Of a DNA stretch of 64,000 nt, positions 1 through 8,731 are shown piece after piece (position 1 is the stretch's first letter; every line of letters starts with the position of its first letter). The stretch is from Staphylococcus sp. ACRSN (lineage in GTDB: Bacteria; Bacillota; Bacilli; Staphylococcales; Staphylococcaceae): assembly GCF_022346615.1 (NCBI RefSeq), contig NZ_JAKRNS010000003.1, positions 229,700 to 293,699 on the forward strand, in the 5' to 3' direction. The notes beneath the pieces are model-generated. The model saw nothing but the letters and a program-made list of their open reading frames with translations. It searched no databases and was not told the origin of the DNA. Position numbers and translations under genes: made by a program.

Positions 1-56
1 TATGAAAGCATATCAAATCATAAAATATCTTAATTTATAATTTACTTTATCAATGT

Positions 57-90
57 AATCAGTCAATTAATGTCGACTGATTTATTTTAT
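57..90 (+). terminator. Probable terminator of a gene upstream of the window
   Basis: An 8-bp inverted repeat, AATCAGTC (57-64) and GACTGATT (75-82), is followed by a T-rich run. It precedes trmR and most likely ends a transcript that enters from outside the window. The T tract is broken by A residues, so strength is uncertain. Confidence 0.45.
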
Positions 91-137
91 TGAGCAAAGT
101 TTAAAAATATCATTTTACCATAAAGGAAGTTATGATA

Positions 138-779
138 ATGGATAAAAATCAGTTGTATTTATTAGACTTACACAAACAAACTGATGCAAATATAGAATCT
201 CTTAGAGCATATGCCGAGTCGAACAATGTACCTATTGTAGATCGAATTACTCTAGAAATGATTAAACAATTAATTAGAATACATAAACCATATGAAATCC
301 TAGAGATAGGCACAGCAATTGGTTATAGCTCGATGCAGTTTGCATCAGTTTCACCTAAAATACAAGTTACGACGATTGAACGTGATGAAACGATGTTAGT
401 ACAAGCTCAGAAAAATAGAGAAATCTTCAACTATCAAAATCAAATTAGACAAATTGAAGGAAATGCTTTAGAGCAAGTTGATAGTGTGAATGATAAAATG
501 TACGACATGATTTTTATTGATGCAGCAAAAGCACAATCACAAAAATTTTTCGAATTATATACACCCCTATTAAAAGATGGCGGTATAGTGATAACGGATA
601 ATGTGTTATATCATGGTTTCGTTTCAGACATCGGTGTAGTTAGAAATCGAAATGTGCGTCAAATGGTAAAAAAAGTCCAGTCATATAACGATTGGTTAAT
701 GAACCATGAAGATTTTACAACGAATTTTTTAAATATAGATGATGGTTTAGCAATTTCAATTAAAGGAGCTTCATTATGA
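138..779 (+). CDS. trmR: tRNA 5-hydroxyuridine methyltransferase TrmR (YrrM family)
   Basis: This is a 213-residue class I SAM-dependent O-methyltransferase of the catechol-OMT-like family. Motif I reads EIGTAIGYSS near residues 56-65, and the FIDAAKAQ and TDNVL segments match the family's metal/substrate site. The B. subtilis orthologue methylates 5-hydroxyuridine at tRNA position 34 to 5-methoxyuridine; function here is by homology. Two ATGs are possible (132 and 138). AAAGGAAG at 122-129 lies at normal distance only from 138. The stop overlaps the next gene by four bases (ATGA), and the next two genes encode the hydroxylation step, so the pathway forms one operon. Confidence 0.9.
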   Translation: MDKNQLYLLDLHKQTDANIESLRAYAESNNVPIVDRITLEMIKQLIRIHKPYEILEIGTAIGYSSMQFASVSPKIQVTTIERDETMLVQAQKNREIFNYQNQIRQIEGNALEQVDSVNDKMYDMIFIDAAKAQSQKFFELYTPLLKDGGIVITDNVLYHGFVSDIGVVRNRNVRQMVKKVQSYNDWLMNHEDFTTNFLNIDDGLAISIKGASL

Positions 780-1699
780 CTGAATTATTAGTTACTCCAA
801 AATCAGTTGGACATATAGAAACATTAATTGAAAAAGGCGCAGATGCCTTTGTCATTGGTGAACAGAAATTTGGCTTACGCTTAGCAGGTGAATTTAACAG
901 AGCGGATATGAAAGAAGCAGTCAAAATAATTCATAGACATGGTAAGCAAGCATATGCTGCTGTAAATGGCATTTTTCATAATTATCATTTGAATGCTTTG
1001 GAATCTTATATAAAATTCTTACATGAAATCAAAGTAGATAGAATCATTTTTGGCGATCCTGCTGTAGTAATGTATGTAAAAGATCAAAATGACCCTATAC
1101 CATTAAATTGGGATGCAGAAGCATTGGTTACTAATCATTTTCAATGTAATTATTGGGGAGAAAAGGGCGCTAAACGTGCACAACTAGCAAGGGAATTGAG
1201 TCTTGAAGAAATTATTAACATTAAAGCAAACGCAAATGTTGAAATTGAAGTACAAGTGCATGGTATGACATGTATGTTTCAATCTAAACGTATGTTATTA
1301 GGGAATTACTACACTTTCCAAGAACGTCAAATGAAAATTGAACGTAATAAAGAAGCAAATGAATTATTATTATATGATGAAGAACGTGATAATAAATATC
1401 CAGTTTATGAAGATTATAATGGTACACATATTATGTCGCCTAATGATATATGTTTAATAGAAGAGTTGGATGGATTATTAGAAGCGGGAATAGATTCATT
1501 AAAAATTGATGGTGTTTTACAATCAGAAGCATATATAAATGTTTGTACTGAACAATATAGAGAAGCTATCGATTTATTTAAAGAAGACCCAGAAGCATAC
1601 GAAGATGAAAAATTCATGTTAATTGATCCAATAGAGGCAATTCAGCCTGAACATCGTCCGTTTGATGAAGGATTTTTATTTAAACAAACAGTGTATTAA
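776..1699 (+). CDS. trhP1: U32-family tRNA hydroxylation protein, first subunit (YrrN/TrhP1-like)
   Basis: This 307-residue U32 peptidase-family protein is homologous to B. subtilis YrrN, which with YrrO is needed for prephenate-dependent 5-hydroxylation of uridine 34 in tRNA. The family's conserved segment is degenerate here. VHGMTCMFQSKRMLLGNY keeps one Cys but lacks the C-x4-G-x-C cysteine cluster present in the next gene. It is therefore likely a non-catalytic or cofactor-less partner in a heteromer (inference). It starts inside the trmR stop and is followed by AAGGAGGG for the next gene. The old peptidase name is unlikely to describe its real role. Confidence 0.85.
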   Translation: MTELLVTPKSVGHIETLIEKGADAFVIGEQKFGLRLAGEFNRADMKEAVKIIHRHGKQAYAAVNGIFHNYHLNALESYIKFLHEIKVDRIIFGDPAVVMYVKDQNDPIPLNWDAEALVTNHFQCNYWGEKGAKRAQLARELSLEEIINIKANANVEIEVQVHGMTCMFQSKRMLLGNYYTFQERQMKIERNKEANELLLYDEERDNKYPVYEDYNGTHIMSPNDICLIEELDGLLEAGIDSLKIDGVLQSEAYINVCTEQYREAIDLFKEDPEAYEDEKFMLIDPIEAIQPEHRPFDEGFLFKQTVY

Positions 1700-1712
1700 G
1701 GAGGGCTTAAGA

Positions 1713-2984
1713 ATGAAAGTTTTAGAAAAAGAAAAAGCATTAAATAAACCTAAAATAAAAAAGCCTGAGCTACTCGCCCCAGCTGGAAACTTAGAAAAGT
1801 TAAAAATTGCTGTTCATTATGGTGCGGATGCGGTATTTCTTGGTGGACAAGAATATGGCTTAAGATCTAATGCAGATAATTTTACTATGGAAGAAATTAA
1901 AGAGGGCGTAACATTTGCTAGCCGATATGGTGCTAAGATTTACGTGACGACTAATATCATTGCGCATGATGAAAATATTGAGGGATTAGACACATATTTA
2001 AGAGATTTAGAATCAACTGGCGCAACAGGTATTATTGTGGCTGATCCATTGATTATTGAAACTTGTAAACGTGTCGCACCTAAATTAGAAATTCACTTAT
2101 CTACGCAACAATCACTTTCAAATTACAAAGCGGTGGAGTTTTGGAAAGAGGAAGGGTTAGATCGAGTTGTACTTGCACGTGAAACAGGTGCGATGGAAAT
2201 GCAAGAAATGAAAGATAAAGTAGATATTGAAATTGAATCATTTATACATGGTGCAATGTGCATTGCCTATTCGGGGCGTTGTACATTAAGTAATCATATG
2301 ACTGCCCGTGACTCGAATCGTGGGGGCTGTTGTCAAAGTTGTCGCTGGGATTATGATTTGCTTGAAGTTGATGATGAAGGTGAACTTGATCTTTATTATA
2401 ATGATGAGGGTGAGGTTACACCTTTTGCAATGAGTCCTAAAGATTTGAAATTAATAGAATCCATACCTAATATGATGGATATTGGGGTAGATTCTTTGAA
2501 AATTGAAGGCAGAATGAAATCAATACACTATATTGCAACTGTGGTATCTGTTTATAGAAAAGTAATCGATGCTTACGCTGAAGATCCGGAAAATTTTAAA
2601 ATTAAACCAGAATGGTTAATTGAATTAGATAAATGTGCAAATAGAGATACTGCATCAGCATTCATTGTAGGTACACCGGGATATGAAGAGCAAATGTTTG
2701 GAGAACAGGGCTCTAAGAAATCACCATTTGATTTTTGTGGTTTAGTTTTAGATTATGATGAAACGACGCAAATTGCTACTGTTCAACAGCGTAACAATTT
2801 TAAACCTGGACAAGAAATTGAATTTTTTGGTCCGGAAATTCAAACATTTAGACAAGTTGTTGATAAGATTTTTGATGAAGAGGGTAATGAACTTGATGCT
2901 GCACGTCATCCACTACAAATTGTGCAAATTAAAGTAGATCATCCAATTTATCCTAACAACATGATGAGAAAGGAAATTGGATAA
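1713..2984 (+). CDS. trhP2: U32-family tRNA hydroxylation protein, catalytic subunit (YrrO/TrhP2-like)
   Basis: This 423-residue U32 protein carries the full signature: [17 protein letters not shown] followed by [12 protein letters not shown], a cysteine set expected to hold an iron-sulfur cluster. A C-terminal beta-rich domain follows (about residues 330-423). By homology to YrrO and E. coli TrhP it hydroxylates wobble uridine of tRNA using prephenate. An in-frame start exists 51 nt upstream, but AAGGAGGG at 1699-1704 sits just before the ATG at 1713 and decides the start. The stop overlaps the udk start by one base. Confidence 0.88.
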   Translation: MKVLEKEKALNKPKIKKPELLAPAGNLEKLKIAVHYGADAVFLGGQEYGLRSNADNFTMEEIKEGVTFASRYGAKIYVTTNIIAHDENIEGLDTYLRDLESTGATGIIVADPLIIETCKRVAPKLEIHLSTQQSLSNYKAVEFWKEEGLDRVVLARETGAMEMQEMKDKVDIEIESFIHGAMCIAYSGRCTLSNHMTARDSNRGGCCQSCRWDYDLLEVDDEGELDLYYNDEGEVTPFAMSPKDLKLIESIPNMMDIGVDSLKIEGRMKSIHYIATVVSVYRKVIDAYAEDPENFKIKPEWLIELDKCANRDTASAFIVGTPGYEEQMFGEQGSKKSPFDFCGLVLDYDETTQIATVQQRNNFKPGQEIEFFGPEIQTFRQVVDKIFDEEGNELDAARHPLQIVQIKVDHPIYPNNMMRKEIG

Positions 2985-3607
2985 TGAAAAATACGACAAT
3001 TATCGGTATAGCTGGTGGATCAGGGTCTGGAAAAACATCAGTAACAAATGAAATTATGAAAAATTTAGAAGGTCATAGTGTTGCATTATTAGCTCAAGAC
3101 TATTACTATAAAGACCAATCGCATTTAACATTTGAAGAACGTCTAGAAACAAATTACGATCACCCTTTTGCATTTGATAATGATTTGTTAATAGAAAATT
3201 TAAATGACTTGAGAAACGGTAAACAAATTGAAGTGCCAACGTATGATTATTCAAATCATACGAGAAGCGGTGAAACGATTGCATTTGAGCCAAAAGATGT
3301 TATTATCGTAGAAGGTATCTTTGCATTGGAAAATAAAACATTAAGAGATTTAATGGATGTTAAGATTTATGTCGATACAGATGCGGATTTACGGATTTTA
3401 AGAAGACTTCTTAGAGACACTGAAGAAAGAGGTCGTACGATGGAATCTGTTATTAATCAATATTTAAATGTGGTTCGCCCAATGCATAATCAATTTATTG
3501 AACCGACTAAAAGGTATGCAGATATTATAATTCCTGAAGGTGGTAGTAATAAAGTTGCTATCGATATAATGACAACAAAGATTCAAACATTAGTAAGTAA
3601 ACAATAG
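2984..3607 (+). CDS. udk: Uridine kinase
   Basis: This 207-residue P-loop kinase phosphorylates uridine and cytidine to UMP and CMP in pyrimidine salvage. The Walker A motif GGSGSGKTS lies near residues 11-19, the substrate-binding DYYYKD segment near 39-44, and the DHPFAFD segment follows. Length is normal for the family. It overlaps the previous stop by one base and greA follows 27 nt later. The trmR-U32-U32-udk-greA order matches B. subtilis. Confidence 0.97.
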   Translation: MKNTTIIGIAGGSGSGKTSVTNEIMKNLEGHSVALLAQDYYYKDQSHLTFEERLETNYDHPFAFDNDLLIENLNDLRNGKQIEVPTYDYSNHTRSGETIAFEPKDVIIVEGIFALENKTLRDLMDVKIYVDTDADLRILRRLLRDTEERGRTMESVINQYLNVVRPMHNQFIEPTKRYADIIIPEGGSNKVAIDIMTTKIQTLVSKQ

Positions 3608-3634
3608 TATGAATATGTAAAGGAAGATGACACT

Positions 3635-4111
3635 ATGGAAAATCAAAAACAATATCCAATGACTCAAGAAGGATTTGAAAAATTAGAACTCGAACTTGAA
3701 GAATTAAAGACCGTAAAACGTCCTGAAGTCGTAGAAAAAATTAAAGTAGCACGTTCATTTGGTGACCTATCTGAGAACTCTGAATACGATGCTGCTAAGG
3801 ATGAACAAGGTTTTATTGAACAAGATATTCAGCGTGTAGAACATATGTTGAGAAATGCTTTAATTATTGAAGATACAGGTGATAATAATCAAGTTCAACT
3901 TGGTAAAACAGTGACATTTATTGAATTACCAGGAGATGAAGAAGAGAGCTATCAAATTGTTGGTTCTGCTGAAGCTGATGCATTTAAAGGAAAAATTTCA
4001 AATGAATCTCCAATGGCAAAAAGCTTAATTGGTAAAAAACTTGAAGACGAAGTACGTGTACCACTGCCAAATGGTGGAGAAATAAATGTAAAAATCGTCA
4101 ATATAAAATAA
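3635..4111 (+). CDS. greA: Transcription elongation factor GreA
   Basis: This 158-residue factor enters the secondary channel of RNA polymerase and stimulates cleavage of backtracked RNA. The N-terminal coiled coil (about 1-75) carries the conserved acidic tip [16 protein letters not shown] at 43-58, and an FKBP-like domain follows. AAAGGAAG lies ahead of the ATG. It is the last gene of its operon, followed directly by a strong terminator. Confidence 0.97.
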   Translation: MENQKQYPMTQEGFEKLELELEELKTVKRPEVVEKIKVARSFGDLSENSEYDAAKDEQGFIEQDIQRVEHMLRNALIIEDTGDNNQVQLGKTVTFIELPGDEEESYQIVGSAEADAFKGKISNESPMAKSLIGKKLEDEVRVPLPNGGEINVKIVNIK

Positions 4112-4117
4112 AATCAT

Positions 4118-4156
4118 AAATCCCACTCATTAATTATATTTAATGAGTGGGATTTT
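4118..4156 (+). terminator. Rho-independent terminator after greA
   Basis: A perfect 16-bp stem, AAATCCCACTCATTAA (4118-4133) with its complement at 4140-4155, has a 6-nt loop and a T run. Confidence 0.92.
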
Positions 4157-4293
4157 ACACTTAGAAAAGAAATATCTATACGTGAAGCAAGGTATTTGGT
4201 AAATTATTACTAATAATAAACTTTATTTTCTAAATTTTCTAAAAGTAAGGATTATTATAGTGTTGAGTTATATGATTATATTAGGTTATTGCC

Positions 4294-4342
4294 AATTATA
4301 ATTTTTTATAATTAAACATATAACTTAAATTGATGATATAAT
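4294..4342 (+). promoter_or_regulatory. Promoter region of the pxpB operon with an upstream inverted repeat
   Basis: The 4157-4412 gap holds no gene. An extended -10 (TG at 4334-4335, TATAAT at 4337-4342) would start RNA near 4349, about 50 nt before the ribosome site. No good -35 is visible, so an activator may be needed. Just upstream lies a perfect inverted repeat, AATTATAA (4294-4301), TTTT, TTATAATT (4306-4313), placed like an operator. No known regulator motif is recognised. Confidence 0.45.
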
Positions 4343-4412
4343 TGAAATGTTAAGTGCACAATTAAATATTTTACAAAAACGAATTGTTAGTAATATAAAG
4401 GGGAGAATGTTT

Positions 4413-5147
4413 TTGGAATTTAAATTTATCAATGAGCAAACAATTATGATTTATTTTGAAAATCAAATCGATTCTAAAACGTTCGCAAAGGTACAACATG
4501 TCTCGCAATATATTAGAGAGAAACAGTGTGAAGCGATAACTGAAATAATTCCATCTTATAGAGCGATTATGCTTTATGTTGATACTTATATTTCAACGTT
4601 GAATGAAGTTTTAAATGATTTGTGTTTAGAAAATTTGGATTTAAGTTCAATAGATGAATCACAATTAAAACATAAGACGATTCATTTACCTGTATTATAT
4701 GGTGGGGAATATGGACAAGATATAGAAGAAGTTGCAGCATACAATGATTTAACAACTGATGATGTTGTTAAAATACATAGCAGCAATAAATATTTGATAT
4801 ATATGTTAGGTTTTATGCCAGGGTTTCCATTTTTAGGTGGTTTAGATGCTAAATTACATACGCCTAGACGCAAAGAACCTAGAACCAAGATAGAGGCCGG
4901 TTCAGTAGGAATCGCAAATAATCAAACTGGGTTATACCCGAAACAATCACCAGGTGGATGGCAAATCATTGGTCGTACACCTATCAATGTGTTCGATATA
5001 AATCGTGAGCCAATGTGTTTATATGAAGCAGGAGATGCTATTCAGTTTTATTCAATTGATTTAGAGACCTATAATCAAATTGAAAAACAACAAACACAAA
5101 ATGATTTTAATATTGAAAAGTGGGTGAAATTTGATTATGAGCATTAA
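4413..5147 (+). CDS. pxpB: 5-oxoprolinase subunit PxpB (KipI / carboxyltransferase domain family)
   Basis: This 244-residue protein is of the KipI/AHS1 family. Landmarks are GFMPGFPFLGGLD near 133-145 and GGWQIIGRTP near 181-190. With PxpA and PxpC it forms the ATP-dependent prokaryotic 5-oxoprolinase that opens pyroglutamate to glutamate. The same fold forms half of the carboxyltransferase domain of urea carboxylase, relevant because biotin carrier and carboxylase genes follow. The frame is open further upstream, but the AAAGGGGAG site (4397-4405) fits a TTG start at 4413, not the ATG at 4407, which is only one base away. It overlaps pxpC. Confidence 0.85.
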   Translation: MEFKFINEQTIMIYFENQIDSKTFAKVQHVSQYIREKQCEAITEIIPSYRAIMLYVDTYISTLNEVLNDLCLENLDLSSIDESQLKHKTIHLPVLYGGEYGQDIEEVAAYNDLTTDDVVKIHSSNKYLIYMLGFMPGFPFLGGLDAKLHTPRRKEPRTKIEAGSVGIANNQTGLYPKQSPGGWQIIGRTPINVFDINREPMCLYEAGDAIQFYSIDLETYNQIEKQQTQNDFNIEKWVKFDYEH

Positions 5148-6141
5148 AATATTAAAACCAGGATTATTTAGTACAGTCCAAGATAAAGGTCGAGTCGGTT
5201 ATCAGGACCAAGGATTTTCATCAGCAGGTGCCTTAGATAACTATGCGCTTCGATTGGGACAAGCATTAGTGAATCATGAAGGACCAGCAATAGAATACAC
5301 TATAGTCGGTCCTACCATCGAGTTTTTAGCAGATAATGCCATTGTTATGACAGGTGGGCATTTTAATATCACACTAAATAACGATAATGTTGATCAAAAC
5401 ACAGTCATTAAAGTGAAAAAAGGTGACATATTATCAATTGGTCAGGTACTTAAAGGGGCCCGTGGATATTTAAATTTTGCTAATCAGTTAAACGTGCCAA
5501 AGGTAGCGGATAGCTATGCAACACATACAAGAAGCCAAATTGGTGGTTATCGAGGTAGAACATTAAAAAAAGATGACGTGATAGTAACTCAAAGAACAAA
5601 TAATTACACAACACGCATTGGTCTAAGTGCAAATTACAATGAAAATATATTTGACCAACAGGTTATTCATATTGTAGAAGGCCCTCAGATCAATGCATTT
5701 TCACAAAACGCTATAAATACGCTTACATCTACTGCATTTAAAATTTCAGAACAATCTGATCGAATGGGATATCGTTTACAGGGTGAAAATATTCCGCCAG
5801 AAAATTCTGCGGATATTATATCTGAACCAGTCGCATTAGGCAGTATCCAAGTGCCAAATGATGGAAATCCAATTATTTTGCTCAATGATAAACAGACTGT
5901 AGGCGGGTATACCAAGATAGCAACAGTTTGTGCTATGGATTTACAAATACTGGCACAAAAGCAACCTGGGTCTGAAATCCAATTCAAATGGATAACAGTT
6001 GAGCAGGCATTAGCACAATTAAAAGAGAAAGAACATCAATTTTTAAATGAATTAACAAACATAGACCAAAAACCGATTTATGATTTAAAACAGTTAAGAC
6101 GAACAGCTTCAAGAATTAAAAATTTATTAAAAGGGGAATAA
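5137..6141 (+). CDS. pxpC: 5-oxoprolinase subunit PxpC (KipA / AHS2 family)
   Basis: This protein of about 334 residues belongs to the KipA/AHS2 family and is the obligate partner of PxpB. It begins SIKILKPGLFSTVQDKGR, the family's typical N-terminus, and retains the RSDRMGYRL-type segment as QSDRMGYRLQG. It overlaps the end of pxpB by 11 bases, consistent with co-translation of a complex. A TTG at 5131 is also in frame, but ATG 5137 is better spaced from GGTGA. KipI and KipA in B. subtilis were first described as regulators of sporulation kinase KinA; that role makes no sense in a non-sporulating bacterium. Confidence 0.85.
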   Translation: MSIKILKPGLFSTVQDKGRVGYQDQGFSSAGALDNYALRLGQALVNHEGPAIEYTIVGPTIEFLADNAIVMTGGHFNITLNNDNVDQNTVIKVKKGDILSIGQVLKGARGYLNFANQLNVPKVADSYATHTRSQIGGYRGRTLKKDDVIVTQRTNNYTTRIGLSANYNENIFDQQVIHIVEGPQINAFSQNAINTLTSTAFKISEQSDRMGYRLQGENIPPENSADIISEPVALGSIQVPNDGNPIILLNDKQTVGGYTKIATVCAMDLQILAQKQPGSEIQFKWITVEQALAQLKEKEHQFLNELTNIDQKPIYDLKQLRRTASRIKNLLKGE

Positions 6142-6143
6142 TG

Positions 6144-6587
6144 ATGAATTTTGAAAAAATAGAGCAACTAATAAAACTTGTTAAAGATAATGATATGAAA
6201 AAATTTAAATATAAAGATTATGAGCAAGAAATAGAATTTGATTTTACAAATAAAGAAGTAAATAAAAGTGTAGGAAATGTTACAAACGATCATCCAAGTA
6301 TAGATACATCACAAAATGAAAATCAACAACAAACAACATCAGATGAGAATGTAAATTATGTCAAAGCACCGATGGTTGGTACATTTTTCTTACAAGATGA
6401 AAAGGAACTTACAAATCCATTAATCAATGTAGGTGATGAAATAAAAAAAGGCGAAACAATTGGATATATTGAAGCAATGAAAGTACTTAATGAAGTTACA
6501 AGTGATGTTGATGGTGTTGTTGATGACATACTTGTTACTCATGGTGAGAATGTGGAATATGATCAGTCTATTATAAAAATCAAATAA
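6144..6587 (+). CDS. Biotin carboxyl carrier protein (second, non-fatty-acid type)
   Basis: This is a 147-residue biotin carrier. A variable Gln/Asn-rich linker (about 35-72) precedes a biotinyl domain with the attachment motif EAMKVLNEV; the lysine is near residue 113. The usual fatty-acid-synthesis motif has Met after the Lys, and here it is Val. Its place between pxpC and a biotin carboxylase argues for a dedicated carboxylase, not the acetyl-CoA carboxylase carrier, though sharing cannot be excluded. ATG at 6141 and 6144 are both possible; 6144 gives better spacing from AAGGGGA. Confidence 0.85.
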   Translation: MNFEKIEQLIKLVKDNDMKKFKYKDYEQEIEFDFTNKEVNKSVGNVTNDHPSIDTSQNENQQQTTSDENVNYVKAPMVGTFFLQDEKELTNPLINVGDEIKKGETIGYIEAMKVLNEVTSDVDGVVDDILVTHGENVEYDQSIIKIK

Positions 6588-6609
6588 ATTTCAGAAAGGG
6601 GTGTTTGCA

Positions 6610-7968
6610 TTGTATCGTTGTTTAATTGCAAACAGAGGTGAAATTGCGGTACGTATTATTCGTGCATGTAGAGAGTTAGGTATTGAAACAGTTGCTATTT
6701 ATGCCAAAGGGGATGAAACAAGTCTACATGTCGCTTTAGCTGATCAAGCAATTTGTATTGGTGAAGCAAATCCGTTAGATAGTTATTTAAATCAAGAAAG
6801 AATTATTAGTGCTGCAGAAATATCGGGTGCGAATGCAATTCATCCAGGTTATGGGTTTTTATCAGAAAGTCCTTCCTTCGCTAAAAAAGTCGAAGAAAAT
6901 AATATCTATTTTATTGGTCCAACTTATAAAACAATGGAGTTAATGGGTGATAAAATTACTGCAAGACAAACAGTTGACCAAGCAGGTGTACCGATTATTC
7001 CTGGTTCAACTGATGATGTTCAATCTGTTGAAGAAGTCAAACATATAGCTAAAGAAATCGGATATCCTCTTGTGCTTAAAGCTGCAAGTGGAGGTGGCGG
7101 TAAAGGGATTCGTATAGTAAAAAAAGAATCCGAACTACAGAAAATGTTTAAAGAAGCTAAAAGTGAAGGTGAGAAGTATTTCGATGATGATCGCATTTAT
7201 GTTGAAGCTTTTATACCAGTTGCCAAACATGTTGAAGTACAAGTATTAGGTGATGGACAATTTAATTATATTCATCTTGGAGAACGTGATTGTTCTGTTC
7301 AAAGAAAAAATCAAAAGTTAATAGAAGAATCACCGTGTGCAGCATTAACAGAAGAAAGAAGAACTGCAATTTGCAATGATGCGGTAAAAGTTGCCAAGGC
7401 TTCAAACTATCGTAGTGCAGGTACGATTGAATTTCTAGTAACAGAAGATAGTTATTATTTCATTGAGATGAATGCACGTATTCAAGTAGAGCATACGGTG
7501 ACAGAAATGCGAGCAAACAGAGATTTACTGCAAGCGCAACTGTACCTTATGCAACATAATGAATTACCATTTCATCAATCCGATGTCCAATTTGATGGCC
7601 ATGTAATTGAAGCACGCATTAATGCTGAAAATCCAGAAAAACAATTCCAACCTTCACCGGGTAAGGTGAAATCCTTACATTTACCACAAGGGTTTAATAT
7701 AAGAGTTGATAGCCTTCTATATCCAGGTTATACTGTCTCACCAAATTATGATTCTTTAGTTGCTAAGGTAATTGTCAAAGCAAGTAATCGTGATTTGGCA
7801 ATTCATAAATTGAAGGTAACTTTAGATGAAATGGTTATTGATGGATTTACAACAACAGCTGACTTTTTATATGCTGTTCTTTCATATCCTTTATATGCTG
7901 AAGGAGATGCACGAGACGTCGATATAAAATTCTTAGATAGACATCAAATAATTAAGGGGGAATCATAA
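6610..7968 (+). CDS. Biotin carboxylase (AccC family)
   Basis: This 452-residue ATP-grasp enzyme carboxylates the biotin carrier with bicarbonate and ATP. The N-terminal [15 protein letters not shown] is canonical. The ATP-grasp glycine loop [13 protein letters not shown], the [13 protein letters not shown] segment and the catalytic [14 protein letters not shown] stretch are intact, so the enzyme looks active. Start: the AGAAAGGGG site ends at 6600, so TTG 6610 fits and GTG 6601 is too close. No carboxyltransferase subunits of acetyl-CoA carboxylase (accA/accD) are near. The adjacent PxpB/PxpC pair has the fold that serves as carboxyltransferase in urea carboxylase. Confidence 0.88.
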   Translation: MYRCLIANRGEIAVRIIRACRELGIETVAIYAKGDETSLHVALADQAICIGEANPLDSYLNQERIISAAEISGANAIHPGYGFLSESPSFAKKVEENNIYFIGPTYKTMELMGDKITARQTVDQAGVPIIPGSTDDVQSVEEVKHIAKEIGYPLVLKAASGGGGKGIRIVKKESELQKMFKEAKSEGEKYFDDDRIYVEAFIPVAKHVEVQVLGDGQFNYIHLGERDCSVQRKNQKLIEESPCAALTEERRTAICNDAVKVAKASNYRSAGTIEFLVTEDSYYFIEMNARIQVEHTVTEMRANRDLLQAQLYLMQHNELPFHQSDVQFDGHVIEARINAENPEKQFQPSPGKVKSLHLPQGFNIRVDSLLYPGYTVSPNYDSLVAKVIVKASNRDLAIHKLKVTLDEMVIDGFTTTADFLYAVLSYPLYAEGDARDVDIKFLDRHQIIKGES

Positions 7969-8726
7969 TGCAAATTGATTTAAATTGTGATTTAGGAGAA
8001 GCGTTTGGTAATTATTCATTTGGTGGCGATAATGAAATTATACCGTTAATCACCTCAGCTAACATCGCTTGTGGATTTCATGCAGGTGATCAACATGTAA
8101 TGAATCAAACAATACAACTAGCTAAAGCAAACAATATTGGTATAGGTGCTCATCCAGGTTTGCCAGATTTACAAGGATTTGGTAGAAGAAATATGGATTT
8201 AACACCTAAAGAAATTTATGATGTTGTTGTCTATCAATTAGGCGCATTAAATGGTTTCTGTAAAATTCATGATGTAAAGTTAAATCATGTCAAACCACAT
8301 GGTGCATTATATCAAATGGGGGCAAGAAACAAAGAAATTGCTAATGCCATTGCACAAGCAGTGTATGACTTTGATAAAGAATTAATCTTTGTAGGTTTAT
8401 CAAATACATTGTTAATTTCTGAAGCTCAAGCAATTGGTTTGAAAACAGCTTCCGAAGTTTTTGCTGATAGACGCTATGAGGATGATGGCCAATTAGTAAG
8501 TAGAAAAGAAAGTGATGCATTGATTACAGATACTTCAGAAGCTATTGAACAAGTTCTGAGAATGGTTACAGAACAAAAAGTGACTACGAAAAATAATAAT
8601 GAAATTGACATAGTGGCAGATACAATTTGTGTACATGGTGATGGTATGCATGCACTGGAATTTGTATCACAAATTAGAGAGCGTTTGACGAAAGAAGGTA
8701 TTTCTATTACCAAATTAGGGGGATAA
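7968..8726 (+). CDS. pxpA: 5-oxoprolinase subunit PxpA (LamB/YcsF family)
   Basis: This 252-residue LamB/YcsF-family protein has the N-terminal [11 protein letters not shown] metal/substrate motif, [21 protein letters not shown] and HGALYQ, all typical. In the PxpABC complex it is thought to carry the hydrolytic step on the activated pyroglutamate. Its ATG overlaps the biotin carboxylase stop by one base, tying all five genes to one transcript. It may instead act on a carboxylated intermediate produced by the neighbouring carboxylase (inference). Confidence 0.88.
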   Translation: MQIDLNCDLGEAFGNYSFGGDNEIIPLITSANIACGFHAGDQHVMNQTIQLAKANNIGIGAHPGLPDLQGFGRRNMDLTPKEIYDVVVYQLGALNGFCKIHDVKLNHVKPHGALYQMGARNKEIANAIAQAVYDFDKELIFVGLSNTLLISEAQAIGLKTASEVFADRRYEDDGQLVSRKESDALITDTSEAIEQVLRMVTEQKVTTKNNNEIDIVADTICVHGDGMHALEFVSQIRERLTKEGISITKLGG

Positions 8727-8731
8727 TTAAG

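Noticed and set aside
776..2984. Reading the two U32 genes as collagen peptidases
   Set aside because: The neighbouring TrmR and the known tRNA role of YrrN/YrrO make tRNA hydroxylation far more likely.
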